The notes beneath the pieces are model-generated. The model searched no databases and had not been told where the DNA came from. It worked only from the letters and a program-made list of their open reading frames with translations. A stretch of DNA of 64,000 bases, from the NCBI RefSeq assembly GCF_002807035.1, contig NZ_NIUC01000002.1, forward strand, positions 739,477-803,476, in the 5' to 3' direction. Of this stretch, positions 36,214-43,052 are shown in pieces. The position numbers and the translations under genes were made by a program. How positions within the stretch are numbered: position 1 is the first letter of the stretch; each line of letters starts with the position of its first letter. The stretch comes from Algoriphagus formosus. GTDB taxonomy: Bacteria; Bacteroidota; Bacteroidia; Cytophagales; Cyclobacteriaceae.

Positions 36214-36633
36214 ATGAAAAAAGCACGTTTATTTTCGATAGCCTTGGTTTTTATTTTGTTCAGCGGCTGTAGCAGTGTCAAAAGTCTGAACCCCCTAAGC
36301 CTCCTTACTGGAAATAGTTGGGCCCTTTCCTCCCTACTAGGTCAAGGTCTAGATCTATCACAATTTTCCGGAGGAGTCCCTTTTCTCAACTTTATGGATG
36401 ATGGAAAACTCACTGGTTTTTCGGGTTGTAATAATTTCAATGGAAGCTTCAAGCTCGAAGGAACTGACATCAACCTAGACCCCGGTGCCATGACTCGAAA
36501 AGCCTGCCCTGGAACAGGAGAGCAGGATTTTATTTCCGCACTGAGTCAAGTAAAAAACCTTAAGGTAGGCAAGGATAAATTGACACTACTTGATGGAGCA
36601 AAAGAATTGATGAGTTTTGTCCCGAAAAATTAG
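36214..36633 (+). CDS. META domain-containing lipoprotein (HslJ-like)
   Basis: A 139-residue lipoprotein with lipobox Cys19 in LFSGC. The META domain follows: LLTGNSWALSSLLGQ, PFLNFMDDGKLTGFSGCNNFNGSF and the conserved AMTRKACPG with two cysteines that may form a disulfide. E. coli HslJ of this family affects novobiocin resistance; the role here is unknown. It converges on the GreA-like gene with a 1-base gap. Confidence 0.88.
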   Translation: MKKARLFSIALVFILFSGCSSVKSLNPLSLLTGNSWALSSLLGQGLDLSQFSGGVPFLNFMDDGKLTGFSGCNNFNGSFKLEGTDINLDPGAMTRKACPGTGEQDFISALSQVKNLKVGKDKLTLLDGAKELMSFVPKN

Positions 36634-36634
36634 C

Positions 36635-37090
36635 CTAGGCAATCAGTTCAATGGAATTCTCTTTTCCTTTGAATAGGACTTTGTCGCCACTCCCTTTTCC
36701 CATGACACTCTGTGCCAAAGGTGATGCTGCGCTGATCAAATAAACGCCTTGCTCATTGACCGTAATTTTACCAACTGCGGCAGCGATAAGAAAGTATTCT
36801 CCGGCAAGGCGGATCAAAGACCCTTCTCTAACATTTGAGCTTTGGGATTTTACGCTTTGCACCCGATAAATTTCATCCAAAAGGTTGGAATTGGAGGTAA
36901 TTTGAGATTCAACCTGCCTCAGGTCCTGGGTAAGCATTTCCCGGCCAGTTTCAAATTTATCTCCGGCACTGCTTTTATCATCTTCCAAAATCCCATCAGA
37001 AATAGCTTTTCGCTCTTCCTTCAATTCCTGAATTCTTGTTTTGAGGATCGAAACGGCCTGTTTGAATACCTCTTCTTTGTTCAAGTTCAT
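36635..37090 (-). CDS. GreA/GreB-family elongation factor-like protein
   Basis: A 151-residue protein with an N-terminal coiled coil (about 1-85; KTRIQELKEERKAISDG and SQITSNSNLLDEIYRVQ) and a C-terminal FKBP-like region (SLIRLAGEYFLIAAAVGKI, ISAASPLAQSVMGKGSGDKVLF). It is shorter and more diverged than standard GreA; the SPLAQSVMGKGSGD segment is the best family marker. Such proteins rescue backtracked RNA polymerase. It overlaps the NTF2-fold gene by 4 bases. Confidence 0.78.
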   Translation of the reverse strand: MNLNKEEVFKQAVSILKTRIQELKEERKAISDGILEDDKSSAGDKFETGREMLTQDLRQVESQITSNSNLLDEIYRVQSVKSQSSNVREGSLIRLAGEYFLIAAAVGKITVNEQGVYLISAASPLAQSVMGKGSGDKVLFKGKENSIELIA

Positions 37091-37551
37091 TGGTTACAGC
37101 CCTCTTTCCGACGGGTATCGATGATATAGGATATTTTCCAACCTTCAGCAGTACGGACAAGTTGAAAAGAATTGACCCCGCAGTGGCTGAATTGATCATT
37201 CACATAGAATTCATAAGGTGTCCAGGCTGCAGCAAGATCTCCGTCTACTTTGATTTGGTATTCCAGGATCCGCTCATCCAGATTTACATCTTCTGGAGTG
37301 GTGGCGATCCGATTCACAAAGTCAGCGACTGAATTACTTCCAAGAGTACTCCCATTTTCGCCTGCTACCACAGTTTGCATAGGTGCTGATTCTAAAAAGA
37401 CCGCTCCTGCGGCAGCACCATCTTTGGCACGCATGGCATCAAAAAGCTTCTCGATCACCTTTTGAACCTCTATCTCTGGAGTCTGGGCCATTGCCTGATT
37501 TTGAAGCCCAATCATGAAGAAGGTCAAGATTACTACTAAAATATTTTTCAT
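37087..37551 (-). CDS. Exported NTF2-like (SnoaL-type) protein
   Basis: A 154-residue protein beginning at MKNILVV with a signal peptide of about 23 residues (ending AMA-Q). An earlier in-frame ATG at 37566 would overlap the SDR gene stop, and the signal peptide starts only here, so I prefer 37551. The mature part matches the NTF2 fold: VIEKLFDAMRAKDGAAAGAVF, then FVNRIATTPEDVNLDERI and the terminal FQLVRTAEGWKISYIIDTRR. Catalytic or binding role unknown. It lies between an SDR gene and the GreA-like gene. Confidence 0.8.
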   Translation of the reverse strand: MKNILVVILTFFMIGLQNQAMAQTPEIEVQKVIEKLFDAMRAKDGAAAGAVFLESAPMQTVVAGENGSTLGSNSVADFVNRIATTPEDVNLDERILEYQIKVDGDLAAAWTPYEFYVNDQFSHCGVNSFQLVRTAEGWKISYIIDTRRKEGCNQ

Positions 37552-37552
37552 A

Positions 37553-38230
37553 TTATACTTCACCATAAAGTTTGAAAGTCATATTTCGAAGAGCATCATT
37601 GTTCACTGCATAGTGCATGGCTTCTGCAATTTCTTCAGGGCGGACCCATTTCGAAAAGTCTGAATCAGGCATAGATTCTCTGTTTGGCGGAGTATCAATA
37701 ATGCTCGGAACAAAAACGTGAGACCGGATAGAAGTATCCTGTGTAAAACTAGCGACCATTTCTGCTAGATTGATAACCATGCTTTTACTCATCGCATAGG
37801 CAAAAGTCCCTGCTGCATCTACTAGCTGCAATGCTGGCCTTGCACCTACAAATAGGAAAGTGCCTTTATTCTGCTTTTGCATCAAAGGAAGAAAACCTTT
37901 TACTAAGTGAAAGGCACTGTAAAAATTCAGCTGAATCATTTGATCCAAGTCTGCTTTCGAGGTTTCTTCCATAGAACCCATCGCAAATCCTCCTACCAAA
38001 AGTGCTAATGCATCCAGGTCATTGTACTGCAATTGATACTCTTTGACAAAAGCCTCAACTGCCGCTTCATCTGCGACATCTACCTCATAGCTATCATCGG
38101 CTTCTTCTACTTCTTCATTTTTTCCGGGCTGCAATAAGGCAATGACTTTATAGCCTTCCCGCTTGAATTTTTCTACAACAGCTCCTCCCAAATTACCCGC
38201 AGCACCTGTGACAATAATATTTCGAGTCAT
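37553..38230 (-). CDS. Short-chain dehydrogenase/reductase
   Basis: A 225-residue NAD(P)-dependent oxidoreductase. The cofactor motif TGAAGNLGG is at 8-16, with VDVADEAAVEAFV for cofactor choice and LLVGGFAMG in place of the NNAG motif. The catalytic pair is in YAMSK near 149-153. The last residues are followed almost at once by the NTF2-like gene, so the two are probably co-transcribed. Substrate unknown. Confidence 0.88.
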   Translation of the reverse strand: MTRNIIVTGAAGNLGGAVVEKFKREGYKVIALLQPGKNEEVEEADDSYEVDVADEAAVEAFVKEYQLQYNDLDALALLVGGFAMGSMEETSKADLDQMIQLNFYSAFHLVKGFLPLMQKQNKGTFLFVGARPALQLVDAAGTFAYAMSKSMVINLAEMVASFTQDTSIRSHVFVPSIIDTPPNRESMPDSDFSKWVRPEEIAEAMHYAVNNDALRNMTFKLYGEV

Positions 38231-38285
38231 TCCAATTTTAATGGTTGATAATTCCTAAAATTAACTGTTATTTTTCGATTCTATT

Positions 38286-39179
38286 ATGAATGATATAAAA
38301 ACCAGTATACGAAGCAAAGAGAACAGGAGAAGAGGTTACTTTTTTCTCAAGCTGATCTTGTTGATCCTCTTACAGATTGCTTATGTGGCGGATACACCCG
38401 TGCATAGGTTTTTAGAAGAGCATGCTTCCCTCACCAATCTACTCCGGGCTGGTATTTTTCTGCTGAGTGCACACTTGGTTATTTCTCTTGGCCGGTTTAT
38501 CACTTTGGGGATTTATTTAAAGAAAACTGCAGAGACAAAGGTTCAGCCCAATTTCGTCCTTGGAATCAACCGGATAGCCACGATCCTGAATTTCTTTGCC
38601 TTCCTTATTTCATTGATGCTTGCCTTTGGTATCAGACCCTTGGAGTTTTTGACTTCCATCACTATTGTCGCAGCTGCTATTGCGCTACTTACAAAAGAAT
38701 ACATCACCAATATCGTGAACGGTTTGATCCTGATGTTTTCAGAGCAGCTGGAAATAGGAGACAAAATCAATGTGGGTAATAAAACGGGGTTCATACGGGA
38801 TATTACGCTCGTGAATACGGTCCTAAAAAGCGAAACAGGTGAATTGATTTTCATTCCCAATTCCATGATTCTATCCACCGATGTGGTGAATTATTCTAAA
38901 AACAACACGCACCAAGTCGTATTCGATGCAGAAATCCCCTACTCCAGTGATTTACAATTGAATCAATTGGAGGAGAGCCTCACGCAGGTTTTGAAAGAAT
39001 ATGGAGATCTGGTGCTGACCGAAGGCGCCCAACTGAATATACTGGAGCGAAAGTCCGATAATATCCTGATGCGCTATCAATTCCCTATTCGGTCAGGTGA
39101 AAAAATCAAAGAAGCGCAAGTCCGAAAGGCTATCAATCAATCCTTTTTGAACTGGAAAAATGAACACAAAAAAGTCTAA
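38286..39179 (+). CDS. MscS-family mechanosensitive channel
   Basis: A 297-residue membrane protein. Hydrophobic segments occur at about 17-35, 45-70, 92-115 and 118-150; the last carries AIALLTKEYITNIVNGLILMF, the pore-lining helix of the family. The beta domain follows with LEIGDKINVGNKTGFIRDITLVNT and a conserved IPNS near 195-198. It lets ions out on hypo-osmotic shock. Its end overlaps the alkyltransferase-like gene by 20 bases in another frame. Confidence 0.9.
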   Translation: MNDIKTSIRSKENRRRGYFFLKLILLILLQIAYVADTPVHRFLEEHASLTNLLRAGIFLLSAHLVISLGRFITLGIYLKKTAETKVQPNFVLGINRIATILNFFAFLISLMLAFGIRPLEFLTSITIVAAAIALLTKEYITNIVNGLILMFSEQLEIGDKINVGNKTGFIRDITLVNTVLKSETGELIFIPNSMILSTDVVNYSKNNTHQVVFDAEIPYSSDLQLNQLEESLTQVLKEYGDLVLTEGAQLNILERKSDNILMRYQFPIRSGEKIKEAQVRKAINQSFLNWKNEHKKV

Positions 39180-39498
39180 TTATTTTGACCTTGTCTATCA
39201 GGTGGTGCGAGAGATTCCCCCGGGAAGGGTATGTACCTACGGAACGATTGCTCACTATTTGGGGCTAAAAAGCGGTGCTCGCATGGTTGGTTATGCTATG
39301 AACGCGGCTCATACCCTACCGGATGTTCCAGCCCATCGAGTCGTAAATAGAGCAGGAGTTTTGACCGGAAAGCATCACTTCGCCACTCCTACCCGAATGC
39401 AAGAACTATTGGAACTGGAAGGAATCCATGTAGAAAAAGATCAAGTTCAGGATTTCGACAAGCTTTTTTGGGATCCGGAAAAAGAACTCGGGCTTTAA
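39160..39498 (+). CDS. Alkyltransferase-like protein (MGMT family, no catalytic Cys)
   Basis: A 112-residue DNA-binding protein of the O6-alkylguanine-DNA alkyltransferase family. The helix-turn-helix region is PPGRVCTYGTIAHYLG with RMVGYAMN at about 41-48 (the arginine finger). The active-site motif PCHRV is PAHRV at 57-61, so the acceptor cysteine is replaced by Ala58. Such proteins bind alkylated bases and recruit nucleotide excision repair rather than repairing directly. It overlaps the MscS gene by 20 bases and the convergent symporter by 4. Confidence 0.92.
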   Translation: MNTKKSNYFDLVYQVVREIPPGRVCTYGTIAHYLGLKSGARMVGYAMNAAHTLPDVPAHRVVNRAGVLTGKHHFATPTRMQELLELEGIHVEKDQVQDFDKLFWDPEKELGL

Positions 39499-40940
39499 TT
39501 CTTTTGACGGAAAAGATACAGCCCTAAAAACATCAAGAGACCATTCAAAATCAAAGCCTCAAACCCAAACTTATATCCCCAAAACCAACGCTCTGAATTT
39601 GAGCTAATGAAAAAGGTAATTAGGGGGGCTGCAACAGCTAGAAACGGAACCATATTATCCTGAACTTTCATTTTTGTAAACAATCCAAAAGCATACAATC
39701 CCAGAAGAGGCCCGTATGTGTATCCCGCAATGATAAATACCGAATTGATCACACTTTGATCATTGATCCAGTGAAAGATCAGGATAGCCAAAAACATGAT
39801 AAACGTAAAAGCCAGGTGGACTTTTTTTCTGACTGCCACTTGTCTGTCCTTTGGATATTTTCGCTCGATTTCTAGAAAATCAATACAAAAGGAAGTGGTC
39901 AAAGCAGTAAGCGTTGAGTCTGCGCTGGAATAGGCTGCCGCCGTTATTCCCAGGACAAAAATGATTCCTGCATAAGCAGGAAAATGCTGAGTCGCCAAAA
40001 AGGGGAACAATTCATCTGATTTCTCGGGAAGTGCAAGCCCTTGCGTCTCCGCAAAAAGATATAACATTACCCCCAGTCCCAAGAAAAGTAGATTTACAAA
40101 GACCAAGATGATTGTAAACCAAAACATATTTTTCTGAGCATCCCCAATATTCCGACAGGTCAAGTTTTTTTGCATCATATCCTGGTCCAGGCCAGTCATG
40201 ACAATAGTGATAAATGCTCCGGAAATAAACTGCTTGAAAAAATTAGTCCCGGCTTTCCAGTCCCAATTAAAGATGGAAGACCTCGAGTCTTCGGATACCC
40301 GGCTGAAATAATCTGAGATCCCTGAAAACTCCAATGCGTCGCCGACCACAATGATGCAAACTACCACCGATGCAAGCATAAAAAAGGTCTGTAGCGTATC
40401 GGTCCAAACCACCGTTTTGATCCCTCCCCGGTGGGTGTAAATCCAAATCAGGCCTACTGTAATTAAGACCGAAACCCAGAAGGGAATTCCTAAGGAATCG
40501 AACAGAATCAACTGTAAAACTGATGCCACCAAGAAAACCCTTAGCGATGAGCCTAAGGTCCTCGAAAGAATAAAAAAGAAAGCACCAGTCTTGTAGCTGT
40601 AAAAGCCAAATCTATCCTCCAAATAGGTGTATATCGAAATGAGATTCAATCGATAATATAAAGGCAAAAGAACCTTAGCAATTGTAAAATAGCCGAGCGT
40701 GTATCCAAGCACAACCTGGAAATAATAAAAATTAGTATTGCCAACTTCACCTGGAACTGAGATAAAAGTGACTCCAGAGAGCGAAGCCCCAATCATTCCA
40801 AAAGCCACCAAAAACCATGGAGACTGCCTATCACCAGTGAAAAAGGTATCTGAAGTCACCTTTCTTGATGTCAACCAAGAGATGACAAAAAGCAACAAAA
40901 AATAGCAGGCGATAACAATTAGTACTGTTTGTGGATTCAT
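39495..40940 (-). CDS. Sodium:solute symporter (SSS family)
   Basis: A 481-residue inner-membrane transporter with about 13 hydrophobic segments. The TFFTGDRQSPWFLVAFGMIGASLSG-like N-terminus, YTYLEDRFG near 105-113 and VLGITAAAYSSADSTLTALTTSF near 334 are SSS signatures; sodium-site residues are expected in the last of these. Substrate cannot be predicted. It is 53 bases from the divergent clpS gene. Confidence 0.92.
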   Translation of the reverse strand: MNPQTVLIVIACYFLLLFVISWLTSRKVTSDTFFTGDRQSPWFLVAFGMIGASLSGVTFISVPGEVGNTNFYYFQVVLGYTLGYFTIAKVLLPLYYRLNLISIYTYLEDRFGFYSYKTGAFFFILSRTLGSSLRVFLVASVLQLILFDSLGIPFWVSVLITVGLIWIYTHRGGIKTVVWTDTLQTFFMLASVVVCIIVVGDALEFSGISDYFSRVSEDSRSSIFNWDWKAGTNFFKQFISGAFITIVMTGLDQDMMQKNLTCRNIGDAQKNMFWFTIILVFVNLLFLGLGVMLYLFAETQGLALPEKSDELFPFLATQHFPAYAGIIFVLGITAAAYSSADSTLTALTTSFCIDFLEIERKYPKDRQVAVRKKVHLAFTFIMFLAILIFHWINDQSVINSVFIIAGYTYGPLLGLYAFGLFTKMKVQDNMVPFLAVAAPLITFFISSNSERWFWGYKFGFEALILNGLLMFLGLYLFRQKN

Positions 40941-40962
40941 AAAAGAGAAGGCTTGAAACCGC

Positions 40963-40970
40963 TAAATTTG
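40963..40970 (+). promoter_or_regulatory. Possible -7 element of clpS-recR
   Basis: TAAATTTG matches TAnnTTTG 23 bases before the clpS start; a second TAATTTTG is at 40982-40989, nearer to the start codon. No clear -33 TTTG is at the right distance for either. Confidence 0.35.
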
Positions 40971-40993
40971 ACCATTATTCTTAATTTTGCAAT

Positions 40994-41287
40994 ATGATTT
41001 ACCTTCAAAACGATCTACCCCAGCTGGAGGAAGAAGAAATTTTAATTGAAGATTTGCTGGACCTGGAGGAACATGACCTGGTAGTATTCAATGACGATGT
41101 GAATACCTTTGATCATGTGACCCATGTTTTGATGAAAGTCTGTAAGCATACCCGAGTACAGGCTGAGCAATGCACATTAATCATTCATTACAAAGGAAAA
41201 TGTGCTGTCAAAAAGGGGAGTTTCGAAGATCTGAAACCCATGTGCGAAGCGATCCTTGACGCAGGAATTCAAGCTACCATTACTTAA
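40994..41287 (+). CDS. clpS: ClpS adaptor of ClpAP protease
   Basis: A 97-residue cytosolic adaptor recognising N-degron substrates. The conserved region is HDLVVFNDDVNTFDHVTHVL (about 28-47), with the residues that bind the N-terminal amino acid, followed by a helix and LIIHYKGKCAVKKG. The first 20 residues are acidic and disordered as usual. recR starts 11 bases after its stop, so the two may be co-transcribed. Confidence 0.95.
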   Translation: MIYLQNDLPQLEEEEILIEDLLDLEEHDLVVFNDDVNTFDHVTHVLMKVCKHTRVQAEQCTLIIHYKGKCAVKKGSFEDLKPMCEAILDAGIQATIT

Positions 41288-41298
41288 TTTCCACTTTT

Positions 41299-41919
41299 GT
41301 GAATCTCCCTTCAAAACTAATCGAGGATGCCGTTACCGAAATATCCAGGCTGCCAGGCATCGGCAAGAAAACTGCTCTTCGACTCGCCCTTCACCTTCTT
41401 AAACAACACGAAGCTCATACAGAGGCATTGGCGCTATCACTGACTCGAATGAGGCAAGAAATCAAATATTGCAAGACTTGCCATACCATCTCCGATGACG
41501 AGGAATGCAGCATCTGCAAAAGTCATAAGCGTGACTCGTCCACTATATGCGTGGTAGAAGATATCAGGGATGTACTAGCTATCGAAAACACCAATCAATA
41601 CAATGGGAAATATCATGTTTTGGGCGGTGTCATATCACCTATTCAAGGGATTGGTCCTGAAGAACTAACCATCGAATCCCTGGTAAGCAGAATTTCTGAA
41701 TCTGCTAAGAATGAACCGGTTAAGGAAATCATTTTGGCGCTAAGCGCTACCATGGAAGGAGATACCACTGCTTTCTACTTGGGCAAAAGACTAAAAGAAA
41801 CAGGCGTAAGTATCAGTACCATCGCAAGAGGTATCCCTGTAGGGGGTGAACTAGAGTTTACAGATGAGGTCACCTTGGGAAGAAGTATTATGACCCGGAT
41901 TAATTACAGCCAAGAGTAA
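41299..41919 (+). CDS. recR: Recombination protein RecR
   Basis: A 206-residue DNA-repair protein acting with RecO and RecF in gap repair. A helix-hairpin-helix LPGIGKKTALRLALHLL is near 18-34, a zinc finger is formed by Cys58, Cys61, Cys70 and Cys73, and a Toprim domain includes CVVEDIRDV and the C-terminal ARGIPVGGELEFTDEVTLGRSI. Its start is GTG (MNLPSKLIED), immediately after clpS. Confidence 0.96.
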   Translation: MNLPSKLIEDAVTEISRLPGIGKKTALRLALHLLKQHEAHTEALALSLTRMRQEIKYCKTCHTISDDEECSICKSHKRDSSTICVVEDIRDVLAIENTNQYNGKYHVLGGVISPIQGIGPEELTIESLVSRISESAKNEPVKEIILALSATMEGDTTAFYLGKRLKETGVSISTIARGIPVGGELEFTDEVTLGRSIMTRINYSQE

Positions 41920-41926
41920 TTAAATA

Positions 41927-41957
41927 TTTGTGGGTATTAAATCCAGTTCTATATTTG
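41927..41957 (+). promoter_or_regulatory. Promoter of the tRNA-Ala locus
   Basis: TTTG at 41927-41930 and TATATTTG at 41950-41957 with exactly 19 bases between: a perfect match to the Bacteroidota promoter. Transcription would start near 41964, seven bases before a decayed tRNA copy (41971) and about 100 bases before the intact tRNA-Ala. Confidence 0.75.
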
Positions 41958-41970
41958 CACCTCAAACAAC

Positions 41971-42038
41971 GGGGATTAGCTACCCGGTAGTCATCGGGAC
42001 TAGAGCGTCCCGAAAGCATTCGGAAAGTTCATCGGTTT
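41971..42038 (+). pseudogene. Decayed tRNA-Ala copy (copy 0)
   Basis: Begins GGGGATTAGCT like the intact tRNA, then hairpin-like ACCCGGTAGTCATCGGGA in place of the D loop, CTAGAGCG from the D stem, a hairpin TCCCGAAAGCATTCGG and the T-arm residue ATCGGTT. The 3' acceptor half is missing. Directly downstream of the promoter, so this was probably the original first gene of the array. Confidence 0.65.
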
Positions 42039-42059
42039 AAATACTGAAAAATAGAAAAA

Positions 42060-42138
<79 letters not shown>

Positions 42139-42140
42139 TC

Positions 42141-42172
42141 AAAGCTTCTCAAAAGAGGAGCTTTTTGTTTTT
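42141..42172 (+). terminator. Terminator after tRNA-Ala
   Basis: Stem AAGCTTCTC/GAGGAGCTT (one G-U pair) with a 4-base loop and T run. An almost identical copy lies at 42689-42722 behind the second tRNA-like chimera. Confidence 0.75.
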
Positions 42173-42175
42173 ATC

Positions 42176-42292
42176 TAATTAGCTCAACTATCTAGAGCGT
42201 CCCGAAAGCATTCGGGAAGGTTGCCGATTTTCTTCGGCACAGGCTATCGGTTCGACTCCCTGCCTTTGCCGGCAGGCAGGCGTTATCCTCCA
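42176..42292 (+). pseudogene. tRNA-Ala-derived chimera (copy 2)
   Basis: 117 bases: D arm ATTAGCTCA..CTAGAGCG as in the tRNA, then 46 bases with two hairpins (TCCCGAA/TTCGGGA at 42200-42217, TGCCGA/TCGGCA at 42222-42239) in place of the anticodon arm, the T half ATCGGTTCGACTCC, a 22-base palindromic insertion at 42260-42281, and GTTATCCTCCA. It cannot be a working tRNA. It differs from copy 3 by 2 substitutions and a CCA deletion. Confidence 0.75.
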
Positions 42293-42294
42293 TC

Positions 42295-42325
42295 AAGGCT
42301 TGCAGAGTTTGCAAGCCTTTTTTTA
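42295..42325 (+). terminator. Terminator after copy 2
   Basis: Stem AAGGCTTGCA/TGCAAGCCTT with a 5-base loop and a T run. It differs from the terminator that follows copies 1 and 3. Confidence 0.82.
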
Positions 42326-42334
42326 TTTTTAATC

Positions 42335-42586
42335 ATGTATTTCGTTTACATCCTTTTCAGTACCAAAACCAATAAATACTATATCGGGTCAACTGATTCT
42401 CCTGAAGCAAGATTAAAACACCATAATGCAGGAGCAACTCCCTCCACAAAATCAGGCGCCCCTTTTTGGGAAATAAAATATTTGGAAAAAGTAGCTGATC
42501 GGTCTATTGCATTGAAAAGAGAACGCGATATTAAGAAGAAAAAAAGCCGAAAATATATCGGATGGTTAATTAGCTCAACTTCCTAG
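42335..42586 (+). CDS. GIY-YIG nuclease family protein, nested in tRNA-derived repeats
   Basis: An 83-residue single-domain GIY-YIG protein (YhbQ/UPF0213-like). MYFVYILFS and KYYIGSTDSP form the YI...YIG core, RLKHHN carries the arginine, and IKYLEKV holds the metal-binding Glu; the Lys-rich KRERDIKKKKSRKYI follows. The true start is the ATG at 42335; the frame upstream runs through the repeat and is not protein. The last 20 bases, encoding the C-terminal LISSTS and stop, belong to the D arm of the next tRNA-like copy. The gene fits exactly between copies 2 and 3. Confidence 0.82.
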   Translation: MYFVYILFSTKTNKYYIGSTDSPEARLKHHNAGATPSTKSGAPFWEIKYLEKVADRSIALKRERDIKKKKSRKYIGWLISSTS

Positions 42587-42686
42587 AGCGTCCCGAAAGC
42601 ATTCGGGAAGGTTGCCGATTTTCTTCGGCACAGGCTATCGGTTCGACTCCCTGCCTTTGCCGGCAGGCAGGCGTTATCCTCCACCA
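42567..42686 (+). pseudogene. tRNA-Ala-derived chimera (copy 3)
   Basis: 120 bases, near-identical to copy 2 (two substitutions in the D loop, plus CCA retained). It has the same three hairpins at 42591-42608, 42613-42630 and 42651-42672. Its 5' end supplies the stop codon of the GIY-YIG gene. The 3' flank matches that of the intact tRNA. Confidence 0.75.
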
Positions 42687-42688
42687 TC

Positions 42689-42722
42689 AAAGCTTCTCAA
42701 TAGAGGAGCTTTTTGTTTTTTT
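42689..42722 (+). terminator. Terminator after copy 3
   Basis: Stem AAGCTTCTC/GAGGAGCTT as behind the intact tRNA, with one base changed in the loop, then a long T run. Confidence 0.75.
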
Positions 42723-42726
42723 AATG

Positions 42727-42767
42727 TTAGCTCAAAGACTAGCGAATCCCAGTTGCATTTCGGAAGG
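42727..42767 (+). pseudogene. Decayed tRNA-like remnant (copy 4)
   Basis: TTAGCTCA, CTAG and a diverged TCCCAGTTGCATTTCGGAAGG recall the D arm and first hairpin of copy 3. The rest is lost. The following 280 bases to 43052 are AT-rich with only one promoter-like box. Confidence 0.5.
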
Positions 42768-43022
42768 TTTCAAAATTCAGTAAAACCTCTGTAAACCCGA
42801 ATCATTTAAAGTCAAAGAAACCATCAAGTAGAGTCAGCCTCAATCTATACCAAGTGAACTTTTCGAGTTGACTCCAAAAAAAATTAAGTCGTTTTTTGAT
42901 TTTTTCCTGTGACAAAATTCAATATTCTCAATACCAAAAGACTTTTTATTTTTATATAATAACCCAATCTTAATTATCAGAAAACCAGTTATTTACAATG
43001 TTTTTTGTGTTGCTTCATTTGC

Positions 43023-43030
43023 TATATTTG
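43023..43030 (+). promoter_or_regulatory. Possible -7 element of the T9SS protein gene
   Basis: TATATTTG, a full TAnnTTTG match, 22 bases before the start codon; no clear -33 TTTG at the right spacing. Confidence 0.4.
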
Positions 43031-43052
43031 AAGCCCGAAAGTACCGAGTTAA

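Noticed and set aside
42221-42334. Upstream extension of the GIY-YIG frame
   Set aside because: Reads through the tRNA-derived copy and a terminator; the family start is at 42335.
42612-42794. Open frame inside copy 3
   Set aside because: Its start repeats the translation of the hairpin and T-arm sequence of copy 2; it is repeat DNA, not protein.
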